Shown piece by piece: positions 24,053-31,674 of a stretch of 64,000 nt of DNA (positions within the stretch are counted from its first letter, which is position 1; the number at the start of each line of letters is the position of its first letter). Under the pieces are notes generated by a model. That model did not search any database and was not told the origin of the DNA. It saw nothing but the letters and a program-made list of their open reading frames with translations. This stretch comes from Hydrogenoanaerobacterium saccharovorans (lineage in GTDB: Bacteria; Bacillota; Clostridia; Oscillospirales; Ruminococcaceae), in the NCBI RefSeq assembly GCF_003814745.1, contig NZ_RKRD01000003.1, positions 186,001 through 250,000 of the forward strand, given 5' to 3'. Both the position numbers and the translations under genes were made by a program.

Positions 24053-25224
24053 CAGGTCTGCGCGGAGTTTCTTCCGCAGCTCTGCGCTTGGGGGTATTGT
24101 TTTTAGCGGTGCTCTTATGGGCACTTTCATGCTCCTTTAACAGTGTGCTTTCGGTAGTTAAAGGTACCGCAGTAATTCATTGTAACGCATCGCTGAATTT
24201 TTCTGATGTAAATAAAATGCGTACCACAGAAGCTGGCGCCAATAATAACATTAATTTTACCGCGTGGCAGCAAACCGACCATCAAACAATTCGCCACAGT
24301 GAGTATGTGCGCGTTGCAACTGCCGATGTGGTAACGGTTTTCGGTGACACAAAGCTGGTTTTCCCTGTTGTTCAATCCCTTTCGGCGGGGGACACAGCAG
24401 GCTGCCTTTTGGATAAGGAAACAGCATATAATATTTTTGGCACCTATAAAGCGGCAGGTTATCGGTTGCAATATGAAAATAAAACCTACATTGTGCGCAA
24501 TGTATTTGCTTCATCTGAGGCAACTTTAGTAATACAAGCCGATGCCTTGTCTGACGTTGTATTTTCTAAAATTTCGCTGGATGTATCCCAATCGGCATAC
24601 CCCAAGCGTGCCGCAGAAGAATTTGCAAGCCGCTACAACTTGACCGATTTTATTGTAGAAGATAATGGGACGTACAGTGGAGCAGCAGCTTTTTTTGCAG
24701 CGTTGCCTGCTTGGATTTTAGCCGCGGCACTGCTGCTTATTATGTTGCGCGAAGCATACCGTTATCGCGAAATGCCCGTACGGTTCTTGTTCTATCTTTT
24801 GGTAGGCGCCGTTATTCTCACTGTTTACTTTTTGGTGTCTGGGCTTCGTTTTTCATTTCCACAGTCTATGGTACCAACACGTTGGTCCGATTTTGAGTTT
24901 TGGCAGAGGCTGTTTATGCAAAACAAACAGCATACATTGCAAATGCTGTACATGAAAAAAGAAAAACCTGCTATTTTACTTATCCAGTTGGCGGCTAAAG
25001 CAATCGGCAGTTCTCTTGTTACTGTGTTATTGCTTTGGTATACGGTAAAAAAACATCGGGTATCTACAGCAAAAAACCTGTTTAATACCGTGTTTTTCTA
25101 TTTTTTGATAACCTTTTTTGCTGTACTGCTTGCTCAAAAGTTCGTCCCATCGGCAGCATCTTTTCAAATGCTGTGGGTGTGTATTCCTTTCTTTTATGCT
25201 GTTCGCTTCTATGCACATACTTAA
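24049..25224 (+). CDS. MacB-like membrane protein without FtsX core recognised
   Basis: A 391-residue membrane protein I cannot name exactly. It has an N-terminal helix (about 10-32), an extracellular domain of about 170 residues that resembles the MacB periplasmic core (ADVVTVFGDTKLVFPVVQSL, then LLDKETAYNIFGTYKAAG) and about five C-terminal helices starting near residue 215. The classic FtsX permease motif is not evident, so it may be a divergent member. The start overlaps the adaptor stop. Together they look like a tripartite-type export or signalling unit attached to a sugar ABC operon. Function unknown. Confidence 0.6.
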   Translation: MTGLRGVSSAALRLGVLFLAVLLWALSCSFNSVLSVVKGTAVIHCNASLNFSDVNKMRTTEAGANNNINFTAWQQTDHQTIRHSEYVRVATADVVTVFGDTKLVFPVVQSLSAGDTAGCLLDKETAYNIFGTYKAAGYRLQYENKTYIVRNVFASSEATLVIQADALSDVVFSKISLDVSQSAYPKRAAEEFASRYNLTDFIVEDNGTYSGAAAFFAALPAWILAAALLLIMLREAYRYREMPVRFLFYLLVGAVILTVYFLVSGLRFSFPQSMVPTRWSDFEFWQRLFMQNKQHTLQMLYMKKEKPAILLIQLAAKAIGSSLVTVLLLWYTVKKHRVSTAKNLFNTVFFYFLITFFAVLLAQKFVPSAASFQMLWVCIPFFYAVRFYAHT

Positions 25225-25232
25225 TAGAAATC

Positions 25233-25263
25233 AAAAGCGGTTGAATTTTTTTAACCGCTTTTT
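25233..25263 (+). terminator. Terminator of the transporter operon
   Basis: AAAAGCGGTT (25233-25242) pairs with AACCGCTTTT (25253-25262) and is followed by T residues, right after the last operon stop. Confidence 0.85.
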
Positions 25264-25371
25264 CTACTTGGCTTGCAGTTTTTCGCACAGAGAATTATAA
25301 TATAAATAGAGTATAATGCAGAATTATTAAAAAGGCGCTGTATACAAATTATTAAAGGATGAGGAATGCAT

Positions 25372-26316
25372 ATGCAACCAATGAAGCTTTCACCCGCATT
25401 TGTAGATTATTTATGGGGCGGCGAACGCCTCAAAACCGATTACAACAAAAAAACCGATATGGTACCGCTTGCGGAAAGCTGGGAGCTTTCCTGCCATAAA
25501 GACGGTAACTCCATCCTGCCTGACGGTACAACATTAAGCGATTATATCAAAAAACACCCCGAGGCAGTGGGTACGCGTGGGGCAGAATTTGCTTATTTCC
25601 CCATTTTGTTTAAACTGATTGACGCAAAAGGCGACTTGTCGCTGCAGGTACACCCAAACGATGAATATGCCCTGCGTGTAGAACACGAATACGGCAAAAC
25701 CGAAATGTGGATTGTATTGGATTGCGAGCCGGGTGCCAAATTGATACACGGGTTTAAAAAAAGCATTACCAAACAAGAGTTCCGCGAAAATATTGCCGAC
25801 AATACCATTTTGGATGTTGTAAATTATGTACCTGTTAAAAAAGGGGACGTCTTCTTTATTGAGTCCGGTACGCTGCATGGTATTGGAAAAGGCATTGTTA
25901 TCGCCGAAATTCAGCAGAACTCCAACACCACTTATCGCGTGTACGATTACGGTAGATTGGGTGCAGACGGCAAACCGCGCCCTTTGCATATCGATAAAGC
26001 GTTGGATGTAACAAAAACCGATGCATACCAAGTAACCAACAGCAGTTATCCCCAGCGCACTGTGGGCGGCTGTACCATCGCTACACTGGCAGATTGCCGT
26101 TATTTTAAAGCCGAGCGAATGGAACTTGATGGTGAGTGCATTTTGGATGTCGATGACGGCTCTTTTGTAGGGTTGTTTTGCGCCGAAGGCAATGTGGTAT
26201 TAAAAACCGAACAAACCGCATTACAACTCATCAAGGGCGATACCGTTTTTCTGCCTGCGGGTATGGGCGAATATACCTTACAGGGCAAAGCACAGCTTAT
26301 TTCAATGGGCGTATGA
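25372..26316 (+). CDS. manA: Mannose-6-phosphate isomerase, class I
   Basis: A Zn-dependent cupin isomerase interconverting mannose 6-phosphate and fructose 6-phosphate. It is 314 residues from ATG 25372 (GAGG seven bases upstream); the ATG at 25366 is an alternative. Motifs are the opening LSPAFVDYLWGGERLK, the zinc-binding LQVHPNDEYALR (His and neighbouring Gln), TEMWIVLDCEPGA, and SGTLHGIGKGIVIAEIQQNSN with the third metal ligand and catalytic Arg region. Short ManA proteins like this (about 310-320) are normal in Firmicutes. It stands alone between two terminators. Confidence 0.93.
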   Translation: MQPMKLSPAFVDYLWGGERLKTDYNKKTDMVPLAESWELSCHKDGNSILPDGTTLSDYIKKHPEAVGTRGAEFAYFPILFKLIDAKGDLSLQVHPNDEYALRVEHEYGKTEMWIVLDCEPGAKLIHGFKKSITKQEFRENIADNTILDVVNYVPVKKGDVFFIESGTLHGIGKGIVIAEIQQNSNTTYRVYDYGRLGADGKPRPLHIDKALDVTKTDAYQVTNSSYPQRTVGGCTIATLADCRYFKAERMELDGECILDVDDGSFVGLFCAEGNVVLKTEQTALQLIKGDTVFLPAGMGEYTLQGKAQLISMGV

Positions 26317-26359
26317 TAGATTAAAACCGTTTAAACAGAATAATATTCTATGTTTACCG

Positions 26360-26388
26360 GCAGGCACACTGTTGCCTGCTGATTTTTT
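26360..26388 (+). terminator. Terminator of manA
   Basis: GCAGGCA (26360-26366) pairs with TGCCTGC (26373-26379) around a six-base loop and is followed by GATTTTTT. Confidence 0.8.
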
Positions 26389-26479
26389 GTGTTGTACGAA
26401 TAATCAAGGCATGCAATGCCGAAAAATATGGTATAGATAGTTTTTTATTGCTATAAAACAAGAAAGAAATGAGTATGAA

Positions 26480-27310
26480 ATGAAAAAAATAACCAATACT
26501 GCAATCACCCACGGGGGTAAATTTCACGCGGATGATGTGTTTTCAACTGCGCTGCTCAAAACACTGAACCCTGAAATTAAAATTATCCGTGCTTTTGAAG
26601 TACCGCAGGGTTTTGATGGAATTGTCTACGATATCGGTTGGGGAGAATACGATCATCATCAGGCAGACGCACCAGTGAGAGAAAATGGTGTGCCTTATGC
26701 CGCGTTTGGGTTGCTGTGGCGCGAATTCGGCGAAAGTTTGGTGGGCACCGAAGAAGCCGCACGCTTTGATGAACGTTTTATACAGCCGCTCGATCAGGAT
26801 GACAACTTGGGCGGCGGAAATGCTGTGGCAGCCATCATTGGCTTATTCAACCCAAGCTGGGATTCAGATGAGGACGTGGACAATTGCTTTTTAGAAGCAG
26901 TGGAATTTGCTAAAGTAATATTGGACAAAAAACTGGAGAGCATTCGCAGCATTCAAAGAGCACGACAATTGGTAAAGGATGCACTTGAACATGCAGAGGA
27001 CAACATTGTGGTTCTGCCCAAATTTGCACCTTGGAAAATGGTGCTTGTACCGTCAAAAGCCGAGTTTGTGGTGTATCCCTCACAACGCGGCGGTTACAGC
27101 GCGCAGGGCGTTCCCTCAGATGATGATGACAACGCTTTGAAATATGAATTCCCGCAGGAGTGGGCAGGAAAAACGGCAGAAGAACTAAAAAGCCTGACGG
27201 GGATTGAAACCCTGCACTTCTGCCACAATAACCGTTTTCTGGTAGCGACCGTAACAGTGGAAGATGCCATCAAAGCCTGCAAGCTTGCGCGAAGTAAAAA
27301 ACAAAAATAA
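26480..27310 (+). CDS. MYG1 family (UPF0160) DHH-like phosphohydrolase
   Basis: A 276-residue member of the MYG1 family, related to DHH phosphoesterases; the eukaryotic homologue is a 3'-5' RNA exonuclease. Metal-binding motifs are THGGKFHADDVFSTALLK (residues 10-27) and IGWGEYDHHQADAP (DHH-type at about 58-62), followed by NAVAAIIGLFNP. The C-terminus ends in HFCHNNRFLVATVTVEDAI, also typical. Bacterial members are uncharacterised as far as I know. It is a single gene closed by a bidirectional terminator. Confidence 0.88.
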   Translation: MKKITNTAITHGGKFHADDVFSTALLKTLNPEIKIIRAFEVPQGFDGIVYDIGWGEYDHHQADAPVRENGVPYAAFGLLWREFGESLVGTEEAARFDERFIQPLDQDDNLGGGNAVAAIIGLFNPSWDSDEDVDNCFLEAVEFAKVILDKKLESIRSIQRARQLVKDALEHAEDNIVVLPKFAPWKMVLVPSKAEFVVYPSQRGGYSAQGVPSDDDDNALKYEFPQEWAGKTAEELKSLTGIETLHFCHNNRFLVATVTVEDAIKACKLARSKKQK

Positions 27311-27328
27311 TTATATCATTTCAAATAA

Positions 27329-27361
27329 AAAACTCCATGAGCGTATACCTCATGGAGTTTT
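27329..27361. terminator. Bidirectional terminator between MYG1 gene and hcp
   Basis: A perfect 13-bp stem, AAAACTCCATGAG (27329-27341) with CTCATGGAGTTTT (27349-27361), with A- and T-runs at its two sides. Confidence 0.9.
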
Positions 27362-27365
27362 GTTA

Positions 27366-28955
27366 TTATCCCAGTATTTTTTTAAGATCTGCCTCAGGAG
27401 TAGATATAGGAGAGATTCCAAATTTCTCTACCAAAACATTTAGAATATTGGGGGAGACAAATGCGGGGAGTGTGGGGCCGAGGTAGATGTTTTTTATGCC
27501 GAGTGCCAGCAGAGAAAGCAAGATACAAACTGCTTTTTGCTCGTACCACGAAAGCACCAAAGTAAGCGGTAGCTCATTTACTCCGCATTCAAATGCACCT
27601 GCAAGAGCAATTGCAACCTGAATGGCGCTGTAAGCATCGTTGCACTGGCCCATATCCATAATGCGCGGTAACCCGCCGATTTCGCCCAAATCCAAGTCGT
27701 TAAAGCGGTATTTGCCGCAGGCAAGGGTGAGAATAATGGTATCTTTTGGGGTTTGTTTAACAAAGTCGGTGTAATAATTTCTGCCGGGGCGTGCACCATC
27801 ACATCCGCCTACAAGGAAGAAATGCTTAATTGCCCCCGCTTTAACGGCATCGATTACCTTGTCTGCAACCGACAGTACCGTGCCTCGTGCAAAGCCGGTA
27901 GTGAGTGTATCGCCGCCGTTGATGCCTGTCATCGGGTGCAATTCGCGGTAGCCGCCGAGTTCAAGCGCTTTGTTGATAACAGGGGTGAAATCTTTATCCT
28001 CGTCGATGTGTACCATCTCGGGGTAAGCTACTACCTCTGTTGTAAATATGCGGTCGCTGTAGCTTTGTTTTACAGGCATCAGGCAGTTGGTTGTAAACAA
28101 AACGGGTGCGGGCAAACCATCAAATTCCTTCTGCTGGTTTTGCCATGCGGTACCAAAGTTGCCCTTGAGATGCGGGTAAGCCTTGAGTGCAGGGTAAGCA
28201 TGAGCGGGCAGCATTTCGCCGTGTGTGTAGATATTAATCCCTTTGCCTTTGGTTTGTTCCAAAAGAAGATGTAAGTCGTAAAGGTCATGCCCGCTTACAA
28301 CAATAAACGGCCCTGCCTCTATATTCATAGTAACCTTGGTCGGCTCGGGTGTGCCGTAAGTTTCGGTATTGGCGCGGTCAAGCAGCTCCATGCATTTCAA
28401 GTTTACGTTACCCGTCTCCATTACCAACGCAAGCAGGGTGTCTGCATCCAGTTCTTCACCGATCGCAGCAAGTGCTTTATAAAAGAACAGGTTCACTTCA
28501 TCATCGGTGTAACCCAACACCAAAGCATGATAAGCGTAAGCTGCCATGCCACGGATACCAAACAAAATCAGCGATTTCAACGAGCGGATATCTTCGTTAT
28601 CCGTCCACAGGTTCTGCATATCGTAATTGTCGTTGCGAACGCATTTTGATGCACAAGAAGAACATTGCGGTGCCATAGCTTGTTTGGCGGCTTCTGTTTT
28701 TGCAATTTGGCACTCAATGGCTTCATCATCAAAACTCACGTTGGTTATTGTGGTAAACAGGCCCTCAATCACGGTTTTGTGGGTTTCAGCAGTGGGGGTG
28801 CTGTTCATAGCAGTTCTTGCCAAACCAATTAACGCACCGGTTAGCTCATCCTGTAAAGTGGCTGTGTTTGCCTTTTTACCGCACACACCGGCACGTCCCT
28901 GGCATCCGGTACCGCCTGCTGTTTGCTCACATTGAAAACAAAACATATCTGGCAT
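27366..28955 (-). CDS. hcp: Hydroxylamine reductase (hybrid-cluster protein)
   Basis: A cytoplasmic hybrid-cluster protein, 529 residues. The N-terminal cubane cluster is held by Cys6, Cys9, Cys18 and Cys25 (C-x2-C-x8-C-x6-C). Hybrid cluster ligands appear later in GGCDGARPGRNYY and LACGKYRFN, and in TTNCLMP. It reduces hydroxylamine in vitro and is thought to detoxify NO in vivo. No hcr reductase gene is adjacent; the small ferredoxin gene under the same promoter type could supply electrons (inference). The promoter carries the Crp/Fnr-like palindrome described separately. Confidence 0.95.
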   Translation of the reverse strand: MPDMFCFQCEQTAGGTGCQGRAGVCGKKANTATLQDELTGALIGLARTAMNSTPTAETHKTVIEGLFTTITNVSFDDEAIECQIAKTEAAKQAMAPQCSSCASKCVRNDNYDMQNLWTDNEDIRSLKSLILFGIRGMAAYAYHALVLGYTDDEVNLFFYKALAAIGEELDADTLLALVMETGNVNLKCMELLDRANTETYGTPEPTKVTMNIEAGPFIVVSGHDLYDLHLLLEQTKGKGINIYTHGEMLPAHAYPALKAYPHLKGNFGTAWQNQQKEFDGLPAPVLFTTNCLMPVKQSYSDRIFTTEVVAYPEMVHIDEDKDFTPVINKALELGGYRELHPMTGINGGDTLTTGFARGTVLSVADKVIDAVKAGAIKHFFLVGGCDGARPGRNYYTDFVKQTPKDTIILTLACGKYRFNDLDLGEIGGLPRIMDMGQCNDAYSAIQVAIALAGAFECGVNELPLTLVLSWYEQKAVCILLSLLALGIKNIYLGPTLPAFVSPNILNVLVEKFGISPISTPEADLKKILG

Positions 28956-29000
28956 AATTTTTTACCTCTTTTCATAACTTTTTCGTTTGTGGATGTATTT

Positions 29001-29042
29001 AGTATAAAAGAAAGAGTTGCCTTAGTCTGTTGCAAAAGCAAC
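29001..29042 (-). promoter_or_regulatory. hcp promoter with Crp/Fnr-type palindrome
   Basis: A perfect 14-bp palindrome GTTGC-AAAA-GCAAC (29029-29042), centred at 29035.5, lies 32 bp upstream of the centre of TATACT (29006-29001 on the minus strand). This is the same geometry as at the cupin promoter and puts the site at about -41.5. Confidence 0.7.
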
Positions 29043-29145
29043 GGAATAATATTTTCTGCAATTGATGTGCCTTGTTTGTGGCAATAGGTTATGTTATACT
29101 TTGGGCAGAAAAGTGGAAATCAATAGTACTGAAAAAGTGGACAGG

Positions 29146-29952
29146 ATGAGACAGATGGATTTTAAAGGTAAAGTTTGTGTGGTTACCGGAGGTGCACTGG
29201 GTATTGGGCGATGTATTACCCGCGAGTTTTCAAAAATGCAAGCGAGCATTGCATTTATTGATGTTGATGAACAGGCAGGGCAGCAAAATTTAAAATGGCT
29301 TACCGCACATGGATGCAATGCTTTGTTTTTCTGTGGGGATATTGCCGAAGAAGCGGTTCTGCAAGATTTTACGTCGGCTGTCGTTGCAAAATTCGGTAAA
29401 GTAGATTATCTCATCAACAATGCCTGTATCAGCCGCAAAGGTATTTTGAGCGGGTGCGGTTACGAAGATTTTAACTATGTTCTGCGGGTAGGCGTTACTG
29501 CCCCTTATCTGCTGGCGAAGCTTTTTTTACCGTATTTCAATCTGCAAGCGGCAATTGTAAACATCTCGTCTACCCGCGCAACAATGTCGCAGGCGGACAC
29601 CGAAAGCTATACTGCTGCAAAAGGTGGTATTTCAGCGCTGACGCATGCGCTGGCTGTCAGCTTATCACACAAAGTACGGGTAAATGCCATCTGCCCGGGT
29701 TGGATTGATACAGGCGCATATTACGATGAAGAGTACCAACCTTGCTATACGCAAAGTGATACCGCCCAACATCCTTCCGGCAGAGTGGGCAACCCTTACG
29801 ATATTGCGCGTGTAGCAATGTTTCTCTGCCATAGTGACAGCGGATTTATCAACGGTGAAAGCATCACGGTAGATGGCGGTATGACCCATTTGATGATTTA
29901 CGACAATGATGCCGGTTGGAAATATCAGCAGCAGGAGGCGAACGATGATTAA
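29146..29952 (+). CDS. Short-chain dehydrogenase/reductase
   Basis: A classical SDR of about 268 residues. It has the NAD(P)-binding TGGALGIG loop, the NNACISRKG strand, the catalytic Ser in IVNISST, and YTAAK with the Tyr-x3-Lys pair; the C-terminal FINGESITVDGGMTH is typical. The acidic residue after strand 2 (FIDVDE) favours NAD over NADP. The substrate is unknown. The start is uncertain between ATG 29146 and ATG 29155 (AGGATGAG before the latter); the longer frame from 29062 is unlikely. The stop overlaps the next start, so the acetyltransferase is co-translated. Confidence 0.88.
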   Translation: MRQMDFKGKVCVVTGGALGIGRCITREFSKMQASIAFIDVDEQAGQQNLKWLTAHGCNALFFCGDIAEEAVLQDFTSAVVAKFGKVDYLINNACISRKGILSGCGYEDFNYVLRVGVTAPYLLAKLFLPYFNLQAAIVNISSTRATMSQADTESYTAAKGGISALTHALAVSLSHKVRVNAICPGWIDTGAYYDEEYQPCYTQSDTAQHPSGRVGNPYDIARVAMFLCHSDSGFINGESITVDGGMTHLMIYDNDAGWKYQQQEANDD

Positions 29953-30421
29953 AATATGTAATATAAAAGAAAATAAAAAGCGCTATCTTAATTTGTTGCT
30001 GCTTGCCGACCCTGATGAAGCTATGATAGACCGTTATCTTGAAGATGGTGAATTGTTTGTGCTGTTCCAAGACAAAACAGCGGTGAGCGTTTGTGTGGTA
30101 GCCGAAATCTCCTCAATGGTATGCGAACTCAAAAACCTTGCAACGGCAGAGCACTGCCAAGGGCAGGGGTATGCAACGCGGTTGATGCGCTATGTGATGG
30201 AACTTTATGGTGAACGTTTTGATGAAATGCTTGTCGGAACATCTAACGCAGTCGACACAACAATTCGGTATTATCAAGGGCTTGGTTTTGAATATTCCCA
30301 CACCGTTCCTAACTTTTTTACACAACATTATTCCAACCCCATTTTTGAAAATGGTGTACAGTGCAAAGATATGGTATATCTGCGTACTGTACTGCCTAAA
30401 GTAAAGGAGAAAACCAAATGA
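29945..30421 (+). CDS. GNAT family N-acetyltransferase
   Basis: A 158-residue GNAT enzyme. The acetyl-CoA-binding motif A is ELKNLATAEHCQGQGYATRLM (Gln-x-x-Gly-x-Gly/Ala), motif B follows in EMLVGTSNAVDTTIRYYQGL and GFEYSHTVPNFF. The acceptor is unknown. AGGAGG precedes ATG 29945, which lies inside the last codons of the SDR gene; the 3' end overlaps the Spx-like gene by ATGA. The three genes form one tight operon. Confidence 0.85.
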   Translation: MIKICNIKENKKRYLNLLLLADPDEAMIDRYLEDGELFVLFQDKTAVSVCVVAEISSMVCELKNLATAEHCQGQGYATRLMRYVMELYGERFDEMLVGTSNAVDTTIRYYQGLGFEYSHTVPNFFTQHYSNPIFENGVQCKDMVYLRTVLPKVKEKTK

Positions 30422-30771
30422 GCTATCTTTTTTTGCAATACCCGAAGTGCAGTACCTGCCAAAAAGCAAAAAAATGGCTGGACGACAACGGGATTTCTTA
30501 CAATGACCGCCACATTGCAGAGCAAAACCCTACTGCTGCAGAACTGAAAACATGGCTGGATAAAAGCGGTTTGCCGCTTAAAAAATTTTTTAACACAAGC
30601 GGGCTTTTATATAAAAGCCTGGCACTCAAAGATAAATTGCCGGCTATGAGCGAGCAGGAACAGCTTATTCTACTTGCAACAAACGGCATGTTGGTAAAAC
30701 GCCCAATTGTGGTGGGCGATAATTTTATTTTGGTGGGTTTTAAACCGTCAGAATGGGAAAAACTAAAATAG
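30418..30771 (+). CDS. Spx/ArsC family protein (YffB/YusI-like)
   Basis: A 117-residue thioredoxin-fold protein of the ArsC/Spx family. The redox pair is near the N-terminus in YPKCSTCQKAKKWLD (Cys-x2-Cys at about 11 and 14), then LKTWLDKSGLPLKKFFNTSG, and the family-typical MLVKRPIVVGDNFILVGFKPSEW close. It lacks features specific for Spx binding to RNA polymerase, so a thiol reductase or uncharacterised YusI-type role is as likely. It ends the SDR-GNAT operon. Confidence 0.85.
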   Translation: MSYLFLQYPKCSTCQKAKKWLDDNGISYNDRHIAEQNPTAAELKTWLDKSGLPLKKFFNTSGLLYKSLALKDKLPAMSEQEQLILLATNGMLVKRPIVVGDNFILVGFKPSEWEKLK

Positions 30772-30781
30772 ACGAAAAAGC

Positions 30782-30811
30782 AAGAGGGCTGACAGAAATG
30801 TCAGTCCTCTT
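30782..30811 (+). terminator. Hairpin after the Spx-like gene
   Basis: A 13-bp stem with G-T pairs (30782-30794 with 30799-30811) closes on GAAA. The T-tract is weak, so termination efficiency is uncertain. Confidence 0.65.
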
Positions 30812-30888
30812 GTTGGATTCAGCTTGTATTTATATATGTTAGATTATTTTTAAACAATGAAAAGATTAATGGCTCATATAATAAAAGA

Positions 30889-30916
30889 TTGACATCTTTT
30901 AGAGATGTGCTATACT
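30889..30916 (+). promoter_or_regulatory. Nitroreductase promoter with operator-like inverted repeat
   Basis: TTGACA (30889-30894) and TATACT (30911-30916) are 16 bp apart. The inverted repeat ACATCT-TTTAG-AGATGT (30892-30908) fills the -35 and spacer, the usual place for a repressor site. The regulator is not known; MarR or HxlR types often control such nitroreductases. Confidence 0.65.
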
Positions 30917-30987
30917 AAAATTGTAAGTAGACTTAAATTGTATAATATAAATAGAACTACATAAAAAGTATAAAAGGAGTGAATTTT

Positions 30988-31587
30988 ATGAGTAAAACCT
31001 TTCGAGAAATAATGCAAGATAGGCGTTCCATCTATGCCATTAAAGGAGAAAGCACGATTTCAGATGAACACATTATTGATATCATTGAAGCTTCGGTAAA
31101 ACATACCCCATCGGCGTTTCACAGCCAAAGTGCAAGGGTTGCCGTTTTGTTCGGCGAAAACCATAAAAAGTTATGGGGCATTGCAATGGAAACTTTACGA
31201 AAATTAGTACCTGCCGAACATTTTGAAGCTACAAAAGCAAAAATAGACAGCTTTGCGGCGGGGTACGGAACGGTTTTGTACTTTGATGACACAGCGGTTA
31301 CCAATGGTTTTGCCGCACAGTTTGAGCTTTACAAAGACAACTTCCCTATATGGGCACAGCAGGCAAACGGTATGCTTCAGTTTGCAATTTGGTGTCAGCT
31401 TGAAGCAGAGGGACTGGGTGCTACCCTTCAGCACTATAATCCTCTTATCGACGATGAGGTAAAAGCAACGTTCGGTTTGCCTGATAGCTGGAAGTTGATT
31501 GCACAAATGCCTTTTGGTACACCAACCGCTGCACCGGACGAAAAGCAGTTTGTGCCCCTCACTGAACGAGTAAAAATACTCCGGTAA
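30988..31587 (+). CDS. Nitroreductase family protein (Frm2/HbN-like)
   Basis: A 199-residue FMN-dependent nitroreductase. The N-terminus FREIMQDRRSIYAIKGE carries the Arg-Arg-Ser flavin-phosphate motif; later come TPSAFHSQSARV, the MLQFAIWCQLEAEGLGATLQHY helix and AQMPFGTPTAAPDEKQFVPL, all typical of the fatty-acid/oxidative-stress NTR subgroup. It reduces nitro- or quinone-like compounds with NAD(P)H. ATG 30988 follows AAGGAGTG. It has its own promoter with an operator-like repeat and its own terminator. Confidence 0.9.
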   Translation: MSKTFREIMQDRRSIYAIKGESTISDEHIIDIIEASVKHTPSAFHSQSARVAVLFGENHKKLWGIAMETLRKLVPAEHFEATKAKIDSFAAGYGTVLYFDDTAVTNGFAAQFELYKDNFPIWAQQANGMLQFAIWCQLEAEGLGATLQHYNPLIDDEVKATFGLPDSWKLIAQMPFGTPTAAPDEKQFVPLTERVKILR

Positions 31588-31593
31588 TAAAAG

Positions 31594-31629
31594 AAAAGCT
31601 GCCTGAATCAAATGATTAGGCAGCTTTTT
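31594..31629 (+). terminator. Terminator of the nitroreductase gene
   Basis: AAAAGCTGCCT (31594-31604) pairs with AGGCAGCTTTT (31618-31628), with inner pairing AATCA/TGATT, followed by T residues. Confidence 0.85.
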
Positions 31630-31674
31630 GTTTATATTGATTATAAAGTGGAAAACTATACCGGAGGTGATATT

